From JBOGOC01 sp050747525 (GTDB lineage: Bacteria > Acidobacteriota > Polarisedimenticolia > JACPZX01 > DASXTC01), in assembly GCA_050747525.1 (NCBI GenBank), contig JBOGOC010000010.1, positions 23,948-87,947 of the forward strand: a DNA stretch of 64,000 bases. Direction: 5' to 3'. Every line of letters begins with the position of its first letter. Position 1 is the stretch's first letter. The position numbers and the translations under genes were made by a program. Shown one piece after another: positions 28,301-35,127 of the stretch. The notes beneath the pieces were generated by a model. That model searched no databases, was not told where the DNA came from, and saw only the letters and a list, made by a program, of their open reading frames with translations.

Positions 28301-31167
28301 CAGAACGCGTTCACCTCCGGACTGTTCTGGACGTTCACGTTCACCACGCCGTCGGCCGCGAACGCCTGGAGCTGGGAGGCCGTCAGCGGGAAGGTCCCCT
28401 GCGTGAGGACGCAGTCGCGGCCGACCGTCCCTTCCACCGTGCCGACGTGAGATCCCTCCACCCAGGCGGTGGCGGACTCCTCTTCGAAGCTGTAATCGCC
28501 GTCGGCAAACAGCTCCAGGGAGCCGCTTCCGGCCGGAGAAACAGTGAGCGGCAGGGGATGAAACGTGGTCGCCCCATCGGTGAAGAAGGGGATCGTCGAC
28601 TCGAGCAGGACCGGCTCGCCACCCAGCACGATGTCCGGCGCCGAGCTCACGGACATCTCCACCGGAATGCCGACCACCGGAGCGTCCGGCACGTTGGTCT
28701 CGATGACGATCGCGCCGGAGTGGACGGCCGTTCCGGAGCCGGTGGCGTCGAACGTTACCGTGACGTCCCTCGCTTCACCCGGGGCCACCGTCGCGACGGT
28801 GGGAGCCACCTTCAGCCCCGCCGGAAGGGTGGCAAGATCGGCCCGCATCGTAACGAGCAGATCGCTCAGGCCGGTGTTGGTCACGCGCAGAGTTCGCTCG
28901 ACCCTGCCCCCGGTCTGAAGCGCCTCGCTCAGGGAGGCCGGAGACACGGCGATGCCGGGGGGAGGAATCGCCGATGCCGTCACCGGGATCTCGAGATGCG
29001 GCGCGTTGGAGGCGTTGCTGTCGATGACAACGGATGTGGCCACCGGGCCGGCCGACGGGGCGGTCACCGTCACCTGGATCTGAATCGATGCCAGCGGAGC
29101 CAGGCTGAACACGTGCTGGCTGAGCGTCACCGCCGGATCCCCCGTGGTGAGGCTGCCGGTCAGCTCGAGTGTCCCCGTGTTGACCACGGTGACTGCTCGC
29201 GTCACGCCGAAACCCACGAACACGGTGCCGAAGTCGAGCGCCGCCGGCCCTGCCGCCATGGCCGGCGCATCGGTCACCTCGAGGGTCGCCGGATGCGCGA
29301 CCGAGGGCTGATTGGGATCGTTGGAGACGACCACCACCGAGCCGGTGTAGGTGCCCCCGTGCAGGCCGGACGCATCGAAGGCCAGCGTCACGTCCTGCTG
29401 CTGGCCGCTCCACACGCGCCCCTGATCGGGAATGGCGGACAGCCACGGCGGGAGCGTGGGGATCTCCCAGTCCAGCGTGCCGTCCCCCACGTTGGCGAGG
29501 GTCAACGTGCGCGCCCCGGTCTGTCCGGTTCGAAGGGAGACGGAGAAATCGGCCGGCGTGGATGAGATCGTGGGGGGAGGAAGGGTCGTTCCCATGACGT
29601 TGTTGCTGATCGGCCCCTGGTTGCCGCTGTCGTCGATCGCCTTGAGGGCGAGGTGGTAGGTGGTGGACGCCTGCAGGCCTCGCACCTCCACGCTCTGCGG
29701 GCTTCCGGAGGGCTCCGGGGCGGGCCAGACGGGGACGCGGGCCGCGTCGCCGAAGCTGGTCTCGTCCAGCGGATCGGTGCTGTAGCGGATGTCGTAGGCG
29801 GTCGCGGTCCCTGTGGACCCGTCGTCCCCCGTGGCCGTCCAGCTGAGCGTGACGCTGCTGCTGGTCGGAGCGGTCAGGGACAGATCGGTGATGGGATCGG
29901 GAGGCGCGCTGTCGAGGAACGCCAGGGCGCGGAAGGCGTTGAGCCGGCCTCCGGTGACGGTCTTCCCGGACAGGGAAGGGACCGGGTCCGTGGTGGCCAG
30001 CATGGCGCCCTTCAGCGTGGCCACCGGCAGTCCGGGATTGAACGCCCGCATCAGAGCCACGACGCCGGCGACGTGAGGGGAGGCCATGGATGTGCCGCTC
30101 AGGTGTGCGTAGCCGGCGCCGGGCACGGTGCTGTAGATGCTCACACCGGGAGCCCCCAGGTCCACGCTGTTCAGTCCGTAGTTGGAGAACCCCGCAAGCA
30201 GGTCACCGGCGTCGGTGGCGGCCACCGAGATGACGTTGGGAGCGTCGTATCCGGCCGGATAAAAAGGGACAAAGTCCGTGTTCTGACCGCTGTTGCCCGC
30301 GGCGGCCACGAAGAGGGCGTTGGCCTCGCCGGCGGCGGCGATGGAGTTCAGCATCGTCTGGGAAGGACCCCCGCCGCCCCAGGAGTTGTTGGTCACATCG
30401 AAGCCCATGGCGGTCGCGTAGTCCACGGCCCGGACGGCGTTGGCGATGCTCCCGGACCCGCCCGCGGACAGGAACTTCAGGCCGACAAGCGACACGGTCC
30501 AGTTCACGCCGGCGACGCCCACGCCGTTGTTCCCCACGCCCCCGATCGTTCCGGCCACGTGCGTGCCGTGGCCGTTGTCGTCGAACGGGTTGTTGTCGTT
30601 GTTGACGAAGTCCCAGCCGCGGAAGTCGTCCACGAATCCGTTGAAATCGTCGTCCAACTGGTTTCCGGGGATCTCGTTCGGATTGGTCCACATGTTGGCC
30701 GCGAGATCCGGATGGGCGGCATCGATCCCGGTGTCGATCACGCCCACCACGACGCTGCGGCTTCCCCGGGTCATGGTCCACGCCGCCTCGGCGTCGATTT
30801 TCTGCAGTCCATAGAGGAGCCCGTAGAACGGATCGTTCGGGGCCGCGTCGATGCTCACGATGTAGTTGGGCTCGACGTACTCGACCTGGGGATCCCCCTT
30901 CAGGAGATCCATGGCCGCTTCGACGCTGACCCCCGGGGCGGTCCGCCAGTGCTCGGCGCCGCTCCGGAAGGTCGCCAATCGCGTTCCGCCCACGAGGGCG
31001 AGCGCCCCGTCATGCCCGGAGAGAGCGCTCCCCGGAGCGAACTTGATGAGGATCTCGTTCGGGACGTGCGGGGGAACGTCAGAGCGGCCCAGTCCGGGCG
31101 AGGCGGTGGAGAGTGCGCACACAATCGCGACCAGCAGACCGAGGCGTTGTCCCAACGAAGCGCGCAT
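19360..31167 (-). CDS. Giant secreted subtilisin-family protease with HYDIN-like and Kelch-like repeats
   Basis: From the ATG at 31167 (GGGGAG just upstream) the protein has about 3935 residues. A Sec signal peptide (LGLLVAIVCALSTASPGLG) is followed by a propeptide with ILIKFAPG and VEYVEPNYIV. The S8 peptidase domain, about residues 120-410, has an intact triad: VIDTGID, NGHGTHVAGT and GTSMASPHVAG. One fibronectin-III-like domain follows (SSVTLSWTATGDDG). The rest is a long stalk of HYDIN/choice-of-anchor-D beta sandwiches marked by SNDP-type motifs. Among these are six copies of an ExT...HTL...ELxADGD module and three blocks of Kelch-like repeats (NGKIYTAY, VYDIASDSWTTM). The last 120 residues differ (LKVKFDRQAFQSLLPEGQSV). 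It is probably exported and may act at the cell surface or outside. It is convergent with nothing and divergent from the 31421 protease gene. Confidence 0.9.
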   Translation of the reverse strand: MRASLGQRLGLLVAIVCALSTASPGLGRSDVPPHVPNEILIKFAPGSALSGHDGALALVGGTRLATFRSGAEHWRTAPGVSVEAAMDLLKGDPQVEYVEPNYIVSIDAAPNDPFYGLLYGLQKIDAEAAWTMTRGSRSVVVGVIDTGIDAAHPDLAANMWTNPNEIPGNQLDDDFNGFVDDFRGWDFVNNDNNPFDDNGHGTHVAGTIGGVGNNGVGVAGVNWTVSLVGLKFLSAGGSGSIANAVRAVDYATAMGFDVTNNSWGGGGPSQTMLNSIAAAGEANALFVAAAGNSGQNTDFVPFYPAGYDAPNVISVAATDAGDLLAGFSNYGLNSVDLGAPGVSIYSTVPGAGYAHLSGTSMASPHVAGVVALMRAFNPGLPVATLKGAMLATTDPVPSLSGKTVTGGRLNAFRALAFLDSAPPDPITDLSLTAPTSSSVTLSWTATGDDGSTGTATAYDIRYSTDPLDETSFGDAARVPVWPAPEPSGSPQSVEVRGLQASTTYHLALKAIDDSGNQGPISNNVMGTTLPPPTISSTPADFSVSLRTGQTGARTLTLANVGDGTLDWEIPTLPPWLSAIPDQGRVWSGQQQDVTLAFDASGLHGGTYTGSVVVVSNDPNQPSVAHPATLEVTDAPAMAAGPAALDFGTVFVGFGVTRAVTVVNTGTLELTGSLTTGDPAVTLSQHVFSLAPLASIQIQVTVTAPSAGPVATSVVIDSNASNAPHLEIPVTASAIPPPGIAVSPASLSEALQTGGRVERTLRVTNTGLSDLLVTMRADLATLPAGLKVAPTVATVAPGEARDVTVTFDATGSGTAVHSGAIVIETNVPDAPVVGIPVEMSVSSAPDIVLGGEPVLLESTIPFFTDGATTFHPLPLTVSPAGSGSLELFADGDYSFEEESATAWVEGSHVGTVEGTVGRDCVLTQGTFPLTASQLQAFAADGVVNVNVQNSPEVNAFCGANLHTVRVRYTGPSDRLEFGTLFTGGSRSLSMTIFNTGFDPLLISAVSSSLTGFVPQAGALLVDPGMSTLLTVTFAPSQAADYEGVITISSNDPDTPLAVVQVSGAGLDPPVAGVAPAALSSALLSGEQETRSLTVTNGGGSPLEFRVGALPRAADTQEAVFDPLAPSPVPLTCVVEDPSTRSLYAQANFGSTFFRYSSQTNTWEELATAPRASGNNGGAALLNGKIYTAYAESNAFLGVYDIASDSWTTMRNPLGLGTGIIASDGVQYLYLLSGSSFMRLDPVTQSAQGLDPPPFPFERWGGMRHLSGVLYAHQGDGLSGFASYDIAAGTWAVLPPVPAGAVLGAALDPHRRAYYAYGSYGGRSLFSYSIDERLWSVATIPFFAVGDGGMGWLPGGVIFVQGEEGTGLARYATSPGFVDVSPGSGTVPPFGSMDLDVKFDATGLAGGVYLADVELRSNDPVAPLVMVPATLTVTGRPILQVGGRVALESILLYAPDGGSTTHTLVLPEAPRAGGVLELAADGDFGHAGETASVTAEGLSLGKVGGTSGFDCTPALGVFPLSSAEMAALAADGRMVVHVQNTVLVHTDCAVNQHRVKLSYDGSIDSLPFGDVFVGGSLTLPLRLSNVGTDVLHVSSITSSLPQFVPSATALTLDPGTSHTLTVTFTAAVVSDWTGTLTLASDDPQHPSVSLPLSGRGILPPVAAVSPASLASSLFSRELEVQMLTLSNPGGSPLSFDIRIQETLAPFTGDPRFERLTSSPGALTCVTGDPAAGILYGQEDGGTRFFRYLAATDAWELLAPAPLSSSGSGNSGGAALLNGRIYTVYTGIRDMMGVYDIASNSWTTMSLLWIGDGTARIAGDGAYLYLGSRTTFVRLDPATGSTVALAAPPFNLERWGSMAHLDGTLYVLQGNATGGFAAYDIATNSWTTLPSLPAGAVVGAAVNPLQREIYAYGPEGGRNLYRYRVLSGFWSVSINPYFSVTDGGMAWLPLPTPGVYFVQGTAGNGAARLVTEAGFVRVLPSSGTVPASGSLDLQVVIAAADLSGGVYQADIQVHSNDPLQPVLRVPTTLTVMGIPVISFLGEPVVVESAANYAGIGSTTVHTLHLPVPPAADGLVSIDARGDYGDSTETVTVSAEGTLLGFAGGDGSECIVATGSFHVAAPLLGALASGGVVTVTAQNSPQVDSHCALNEHKIRLTYSGRQSRLQYGNVFVGQTRTQSFIVSNRGSEVLFVSGITSDRPEFISFVSAFPIRLDPGASRTVTVAFRPLTVGPITGTLYFFSNDPQSQVATLPLSGAGVVPPVIGVGPSSFNVTVPLGATTTRVLTISNTGNGPLSLTLDVTEGAIPDQFTRLTNTPVVLTALVEDPDTGFLYAQQNSGKNFYRLRAAGPDAWEPLAASPIDSGDNGGSALLKGKIYVSYSGNSTLAVYDIVHNSWLYGPSPLGRGTASIASDGSGYLYLGAGTTFVRYDPITASTTTLPPPPIILEPGGGMEYLDGVLYAHEGNGRTGFASFDVASGAWTLLAPLPGGSVVGSAIDGHRCNYYAYGSHDGFNLYRYSIALRTWSVLQIPLFPVNDGGLAWLPPPSGRLYMLQGESGLGFGHLSIGKRLLEADLSSATLPPHTSRNINVLFNSDRLPAGHYAGSIRVLSNDPVRPNVRVPADLDVFLVPRIAIAADSVFIESTQPYSGSGARTSHLMRIPARPAGEGLIELLAAGDYGAANQTASLSSEGVDFGHAGDTGLTCGPAGTIFTVPLETLEMLTADGVVSLDVRNSAQVTSSCPVNRHTLRLSYPVAQDRLDYGARSVGATSTLALRILNAAAGNLVLSSIASSHPAFVPSQTSLTVPQGSSKPLLVSFTPPAEGALSASLSFNTNDPSAPHVVIPLAGSAFSPPAASVEPSSLEATLPAGAQETLTLTLSNPGAATLHFTAHPSTPAGVPFLSVGPAGGLVPPGGSIALAVGLDSRLAAIGMNTATLQIVTDDPLHPTLAVPILLRVIGGPVIRLTTGTTTVESTVPFLPPVGATSHTLPLTEPPGGAGVLELIAEGDFSGRTASAIIEGVNIGTVGGDSPSAACVTRQRSFHVPWGRMSAFADDGVAQATMSNSAAVTIACEPSAHTLRLSYHHPAAAVAFGMAMTGDSDSRTLYIENAGNEVLTVGSITSDSPLFTVSTSSAVVPVGGTVEMTVTFTPDGVGDAAGTLTFASDDPAQPVLEVPLTGSGVLPPDIGVAPSMLEATLRAPAQESRTLTVTNGGTFPLSFSISVADPGFVFVSPSTGVVPGGGSAQITVVFDPSLVTIGPHTTFLDVSSNDPITPLVRVPASLYALGQPSITVLGPPIMVDRTLAWTTAGALTTSRLFLSYTPASGGELSVTAEGEFGAADETATIDVEGLHGFVLGRAGGSCASVTGSLHLSREELMTLSFDRVVEVGIQNSPAVGVACPLNRHLVRLTYRTHAEEVLFVPLFTGAVSQQTLIVENHGNDVLNVASLTTDTPEFEVSPAAFSLPPGGSQVVTVRFTPTSPVEFLGNLTISSDDTMQLEVIIPLTGTGLPAPVARVQPASLSSSLVAGGSETQTLVVANMGESDLEVSASARTTTPVPFLAVSPLSATVPPGDTAAFSVHLDAAGLADGTHTGAIDVSTNDPLAPLVSVPVTLTVLSADIAVSPAALAFGTVYPGHPTERTLTVENRGGAVLTVSPITAHGPGLVVTPVSLSLAGGASAQVTVTLTAPSTGAFSGSVSLQSDDSDTPTVTVPVSAAAAPPPVAGLAPAVLTAALPPGGVTTRSVRVSNTGGSDLTWALGGPGTGGPGPLPPWITASSAGGTLSPGAHSDVTLTLSAASLADGDHAGLVAVYSNDPVRTRLDAAVSLHVGEIAPEMFLLDPSTLRLQSNAGTVKVTLQFAAGINPHDVVVESVRVYGVLAPIPGSATFGDDNHDGREELKVKFDRQAFQSLLPEGQSVPVTITGEVRDRTWFRGTTTIRVIRPR
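21289..28602 (-). repeat. Six long tandem protein-coding repeats within the giant protease gene
   Basis: The equivalent acidic residue of the module (E-S-T/x or D-R-T, followed by a ...T.H.L strand) is encoded at 28602, 26832, 25038, 23262, 22272 and 21291. The spacings are therefore about 590, 598, 592, 330 and 327 codons. The three long units include a Kelch-like propeller (about 27.8-27.0, 26.0-25.3 and 24.2-23.5 kb), the short ones do not. The copies share framework motifs (AADGDxG, VGGxSGxDC, NSxxVxxxCxxNxHxxRLxY) but have diverged widely, so duplication is old. Confidence 0.75.
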
Positions 31168-31273
31168 GCGCTCCCCCCGCGCGACGCACGTGGGATGCGT
31201 CTGGTGCACGCCACAACGTGGGCAGGTCCGGCCGCGCCCCCCGGAGCCGCCGGTCTCGTGTGGTGTCCACCCC

Positions 31274-31302
31274 TATATACAGAAAAGGAGACTACGGATC
31301 AA
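31274..31302 (-). promoter_or_regulatory. Sigma-70-like promoter of the giant protease gene
   Basis: On the minus strand TTGATC (31297-31302) and TATATA (31274-31279) are separated by 17 nt. The start point would be near 31267, giving a leader of about 100 nt to the ATG at 31167. The AT-rich patch stands out against the surrounding GC-rich sequence. Confidence 0.55.
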
Positions 31303-31407
31303 TCATAGAAATCGTCCTTGACGATATCTTGCCGCCGACGTGGCAGCCGGTTCCCGGTGCGGGTGGGGAAAAGGTGCGCACCATGCCGGGGATGCCGTGG
31401 ACTCCGA

Positions 31408-31413
31408 TATAGT
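31408..31413 (+). promoter_or_regulatory. -10-like hexamer just before the 31421 protease gene (leaderless candidate)
   Basis: TATAGT ends 7 nt before the ATG at 31421. No Shine-Dalgarno sequence and no good -35 are visible, so transcription may begin at or within a base or two of the start codon. Confidence 0.4.
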
Positions 31414-31420
31414 GGCCGGC

Positions 31421-33211
31421 ATGAGAGGACATGCCGTGCTGCTGGCCGTTTCGCTCGCGGCCCCGCTCGCCGCCGAGCCGGGTCCGTCGAAGATCGATCC
31501 CTGGCTCCAGGGCCGCTTCGAGCAGGTCGGACGCACGGAGTTCCTCGTCCTCCTGGAGGACTCCGCCCGGCCACCGGCCGGCGCGTCCTTGAAGCCGCAC
31601 GATCTGTACGCGGCGCTCACGCAAAGCGCCCGCGCGAGCCAGGCGAAGGTCCTGGCAGACCTGAAGGTGCGCGGAGTGGCGGCGCGGCCCTTCTACATCG
31701 TGAACGGGATCCTCGTGGAAGGGGACGCCGCGCTTGCCGGAGCCCTCGCCGCGCGCCCGGAAGTCTCCAGGATCGTGGGGAACCCCCGGGTGCTCGGAGC
31801 GCGCGGCTGGCCTGCGGGGGGAGCGGCGCCGGCCCTGGATCCCGTCGAATGGAACATCGTGATGGTGCGGGCGCACGACGTGTGGTCCACCTACGGGACA
31901 CTGGGCGAGGGCATCGTCGTGGCGTCGGCGGACACCGGCGTCGACTGGTCCCATCCCGAGCTGACCGGCCGGTATCGAGGGTACGCTCCCACGCCCGGCG
32001 ATGTCGATCACGCCTACGCATGGCACGACGCCTTCGGTGTGCACGGCGTCCCCTTCGACGATTTCGATCACGGCACCCCCACCACCGGCACCATGGTCGC
32101 CATCAACGGCATCGGCATGGCGCCCGCCGCCACGTGGATCGCCTGCAGGAACATGGAGAACGGCTTCGGGACTCCGGCGAGCTACATCGACTGCATGGAA
32201 TGGACGCTGGCGCCGTACCCGCAGGGCGGCGATCCGATGACCGACGGCAGGCCCGACATGGCGCCGCACATCGTCAACAACTCGTGGGTCTGCCCGCCCT
32301 CGGAGGGTTGCGACGCGCACACGCTCGACGAGGCCCTGGCGCGCGTGCGCCAGGCGGGGATCCTCATGATCGCGGCCGCGGGGAACGACGGCCCATCGTG
32401 CTCGACCGTCGCCGAGCCTCCCGCGCCGTCCGCCGCCGTCTTCTCGGTGGGCGCCGTGGACAACGTGCGCAACATCACCAGTTTCTCCAGCCGCGGCCCC
32501 GTGATGGTCGACGGCTCCGGGCGCCTCAAGCCCGATCTGGTCGCGCCCGGTCTTTTCGTCACCACCACCGGCCGGGGCGGGGGCCACCGGACCCTCGCCG
32601 GCACCTCGATCGCAGCGCCCCACGTGTCGGGGGCGGCGGCCCTTCTCTGGTCCAACCGCCCCGGGCTCCGAGGCCTCGTCGGCCTCACGCACTGCATCCT
32701 GGCGCGCTCGGCATCTCCCACCGCCGGCGATCCGTCGGCGCAGACCTGTGGCGGAATCCCCTCCGGGACGCTCCCGAACCACGTCCTCGGACATGGACTG
32801 CTCGACATCCACGCAGCCTTCGAACTCGCCTCCACCGACGCCGACCCGGCCCCCGACGTCTGCGACTGCGCGCCTGTAGATGCCTCTGCCTACGGCGCTC
32901 CGGCCGAGGTCACGGAGGTTCGGGTGGAAGGCGCAGGATCGATCGCCTGGGATTCACAGGACCCCGACACGGGCCCAGGTATCCTCTACGACGTGTTGCG
33001 CGGGGATCTGGCGACACTGAGCCAGGGGGTCGACGCCGCCGGATGCCTGGCGCACGATCTCACGACCTCCTCCACCAACGACTCCGTTGACCCCGCCCCC
33101 GGCACGGGCCTCTACTACCTCGTGCGCGCCCGCAACGCCTGCGGCACCTCGGCGTGGGGGGCCGGGGGGCAGAATACGGCGTGTCCGGACACAACGCTTT
33201 CATGGAGGTGA
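31421..33211 (+). CDS. Secreted subtilisin-family (S8) serine protease
   Basis: The 596-residue protein starts at the ATG at 31421, directly followed by a signal peptide (HAVLLAVSLAAPLAAEPG); upstream in-frame codons are not needed. A propeptide region (LVLLEDSARPP) precedes the S8 domain. The triad is at about Asp170 (ASADTGVDW), His215 (FDHGTPTTGTM) and Ser396 (GTSIAAPHVSG), with NNSW supplying the oxyanion Asn. The His loop reads HGTP instead of HGTH, but the catalytic His is kept. Cys pairs suggest disulfides in an extracytoplasmic enzyme. The last 120 residues form a fibronectin-like domain ending YYLVRARNACG. The gene is divergent from the giant protease and followed after 2 nt by the DUF1566 gene. 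Confidence 0.9.
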   Translation: MRGHAVLLAVSLAAPLAAEPGPSKIDPWLQGRFEQVGRTEFLVLLEDSARPPAGASLKPHDLYAALTQSARASQAKVLADLKVRGVAARPFYIVNGILVEGDAALAGALAARPEVSRIVGNPRVLGARGWPAGGAAPALDPVEWNIVMVRAHDVWSTYGTLGEGIVVASADTGVDWSHPELTGRYRGYAPTPGDVDHAYAWHDAFGVHGVPFDDFDHGTPTTGTMVAINGIGMAPAATWIACRNMENGFGTPASYIDCMEWTLAPYPQGGDPMTDGRPDMAPHIVNNSWVCPPSEGCDAHTLDEALARVRQAGILMIAAAGNDGPSCSTVAEPPAPSAAVFSVGAVDNVRNITSFSSRGPVMVDGSGRLKPDLVAPGLFVTTTGRGGGHRTLAGTSIAAPHVSGAAALLWSNRPGLRGLVGLTHCILARSASPTAGDPSAQTCGGIPSGTLPNHVLGHGLLDIHAAFELASTDADPAPDVCDCAPVDASAYGAPAEVTEVRVEGAGSIAWDSQDPDTGPGILYDVLRGDLATLSQGVDAAGCLAHDLTTSSTNDSVDPAPGTGLYYLVRARNACGTSAWGAGGQNTACPDTTLSWR

Positions 33212-33213
33212 GC

Positions 33214-33780
33214 ATGCGCATCAGAGTGATGGTGGCGCTGGCGGTCCTGGGGCTGCTTGCGGCGGAAGTGGGGGCAGGGAATCTCGATCCGAGCGGGCCT
33301 CCGGGACCCACCATGAAGACTCTGGACGAGATCCCCCCGACATGGAGTTTCCTGATTGCCGGCGCGTCCCGGTTCCGCCCGGCTCTGTCCGGCGGCAGCG
33401 CCTTCCTCGACAAGGAGACCGGCCTCGTCTGGCAGAAGGTCCCCTCGAGCGGAAGCTGGAGCTGGAGCGTGGCGCAGGGCTTCTGCCTCGCGCAGCCCAT
33501 CGGATCGCGCCTGGGGTGGCGCCTCCCGACCGCCGAGGAGATGTTCAGCCTCATCGATCCCACCCAGACAGGCGCTCCCTTCCTTCCCACCGGCCACCCG
33601 TTCGGCACGATCGAAGGGGTCTTCTGGACATCGACGACCAATGCGAACAACACCGCCGGGGCCCTCGGCGTCGACTTCTCGGCCGGCATCTTCCCGCTGA
33701 TCAGCACGGACATCTCGAAGACCTCCGGCACGGCGAAGGTCTGGTGCGTCCGGGGCGGCTACGGCTACGAAGCACGATGA
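33214..33780 (+). CDS. Secreted DUF1566/Lcl-type protein
   Basis: The 188-residue protein starts at the ATG at 33214 after a clear GGAGGTGAG site. It has a signal peptide (MRIRVMVALAVLGLLAAEVGAG). The body is a DUF1566-like (C-lectin-like fold) domain: FLDKETGLVWQKVPSSG, SWSVAQGFCLAQPIG, WRLPTAEEMFSLID, FWTSTTNANN and a closing AKVWCVRGGYG. Such domains are common in surface or secreted proteins and probably bind a ligand; none can be named. It lies between the S8 protease and a third gene with which it overlaps by 4 nt, so the three form one operon. Confidence 0.85.
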   Translation: MRIRVMVALAVLGLLAAEVGAGNLDPSGPPGPTMKTLDEIPPTWSFLIAGASRFRPALSGGSAFLDKETGLVWQKVPSSGSWSWSVAQGFCLAQPIGSRLGWRLPTAEEMFSLIDPTQTGAPFLPTGHPFGTIEGVFWTSTTNANNTAGALGVDFSAGIFPLISTDISKTSGTAKVWCVRGGYGYEAR

Positions 33781-34598
33781 GGGGCGCAGCCAGTGTCGTG
33801 GCCGGCGTGCTGCTCGTCTTCGGGCAGTTCCGCCCGTCAGCGGATGAGCCAGCGCTTCCCGGTGGGGACGAACTCACGCAGGTGTTGCCTCATCTGGAAT
33901 CCGCCTGCGCGATCGTTCGTGAGACTCCAGGGATCTGGCCTGTCCGCGCCTTGCCGTATGGCCCCCTTGGGCTCGAGGTCCGCAAGTCCACGGATCCCTC
34001 CGAAGTGGATCGAATTCGGAGCGTCCATCTGGGTCAGGCGGCGGCTGCTTGCAGAATCCCGCTGTCATCGGTCACGTCCGCGTTCTTCTGCGGACCCGAA
34101 TGTCTCAGGAACCGTCGGGATCACCTTGTCCGTCAGATGGCCTCGGTACGGGCGCTGGCACTCGCTTTCAACGGGCTCCCCAGGCTTCGGCTTCTTTCCG
34201 TATGGGCGCCAGGAGGCGAGCTGCGGGTGAACGATGTCTACGTGCTGAAGGGTCAGGCCCTCGAGGCGATCCCGAGCGAGAGGTTCGGCCTGGTTCCCTC
34301 GGGTCGGTGGAAGACCTGGGAAAGCCTGGGCGCGTACCTGAAGACACTGAGCCTGACCGAGGAAGAGATCCATAGGCTGGCGGATCACATGATGTCCATC
34401 GGACTCTCGGCACTCATCCGGGAAGAGTCCGGAACCCGCATGGTCGGTGTGGGCATCGGCGACAACGAATCGGGCCTCCTGCTTCTGCAGTCTCAGTCCC
34501 CGCAGTCCCCCAAAGTCGGCTCCCGGCTGCTCGATGGTCGTGAATACACGATCGTGGAGGAGGTCGAACCCGGCCTGTTCTACTACGAAACAACCTGA
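33777..34598 (+). CDS. Exported protein of unknown function
   Basis: The 273-residue product starts in an ATGA overlap with the DUF1566 gene. Its N terminus (AASVVAGVLLVFGQFRPSADEP) resembles a signal peptide. The rest is a mixed alpha/beta protein with RIRSVHLGQAAAACRIPL, two Cys in FFCGPECL, GELRVNDVYVLKGQALEAIP and a C-terminal strand region GSRLLDGREYTIVEEVEPG. I recognise no family. Coupling to the protease/DUF1566 pair suggests a shared extracytoplasmic job. Confidence 0.7.
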   Translation: MRGAASVVAGVLLVFGQFRPSADEPALPGGDELTQVLPHLESACAIVRETPGIWPVRALPYGPLGLEVRKSTDPSEVDRIRSVHLGQAAAACRIPLSSVTSAFFCGPECLRNRRDHLVRQMASVRALALAFNGLPRLRLLSVWAPGGELRVNDVYVLKGQALEAIPSERFGLVPSGRWKTWESLGAYLKTLSLTEEEIHRLADHMMSIGLSALIREESGTRMVGVGIGDNESGLLLLQSQSPQSPKVGSRLLDGREYTIVEEVEPGLFYYETT

Positions 34599-34647
34599 TT
34601 CATCCTGGACGGCCTGCACGCCTTATGACGAACACGCGAGGTGAGGC

Positions 34648-35088
34648 TCACAGCGGCTCCGTCCCCTCGTTGAGAATCGCCAGGTAGCGGTCGTACACGA
34701 AGAGGCGGTTGCGCCGCTTGCCGGTCAGCTCGCGGGCGATGCCGAGGCTCACCAGGAGCTCCATCGCGGAGGAGGCGGCAGGGAAGGAGAGTCCCGTCGC
34801 GGCGCACACCGAGGGCATCGACTGGATGGGGCGCGATTTGAGCGCCTCATGCACGCGAAGGGCGGAGCCGGCCCGGCGGCCCGCCGCCTCGACCTTCGAG
34901 CGGTCGGTGCGAAACGTCTCCGCCAGGCGATCGGCAGTCGACACCGCGCCCTCCGCCACCTGCTTCACACCCTGCAGGAAGAACGCCAGCCAGGCTTCCC
35001 AGTCGCCGTCGCGACGCACGCGATCCAGCAGTTCGTAGTTATTCCACGCCAGAATGAGGGAGCTCTCTGTGGCATAATGAGGCTCCAT
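34648..35088 (-). pseudogene. C-terminal remnant of a Fic-family protein
   Basis: The 146-residue reading from the ATG at 35088 matches only the C-terminal half of Fic/DOC proteins. It has YELLDRVRRDGDWEAWLAFF, then GVKQVAEGA, and the winged-helix end SFPAASSAMELLVSLGIARE with GKRRNRLFVYDRYLAILNEG, closing on the family's usual TEPL. The AMP-transfer domain with HPFxxGNGR is missing. Homology appears to stop near base 35050, where the sigma-factor promoter region of the opposite strand begins. The enzyme cannot work; at most a DNA-binding fragment might be made. Confidence 0.75.
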
Positions 35089-35127
35089 TTCCTGCTGGAT
35101 AATGGGAGTGCTCCCTGGGGAGGGGGC

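Noticed and set aside
21289..28602. The regularly spaced repeats as a CRISPR-like or satellite array
   Set aside because: The repeats are long, diverged and in frame within one protein; they are protein modules.
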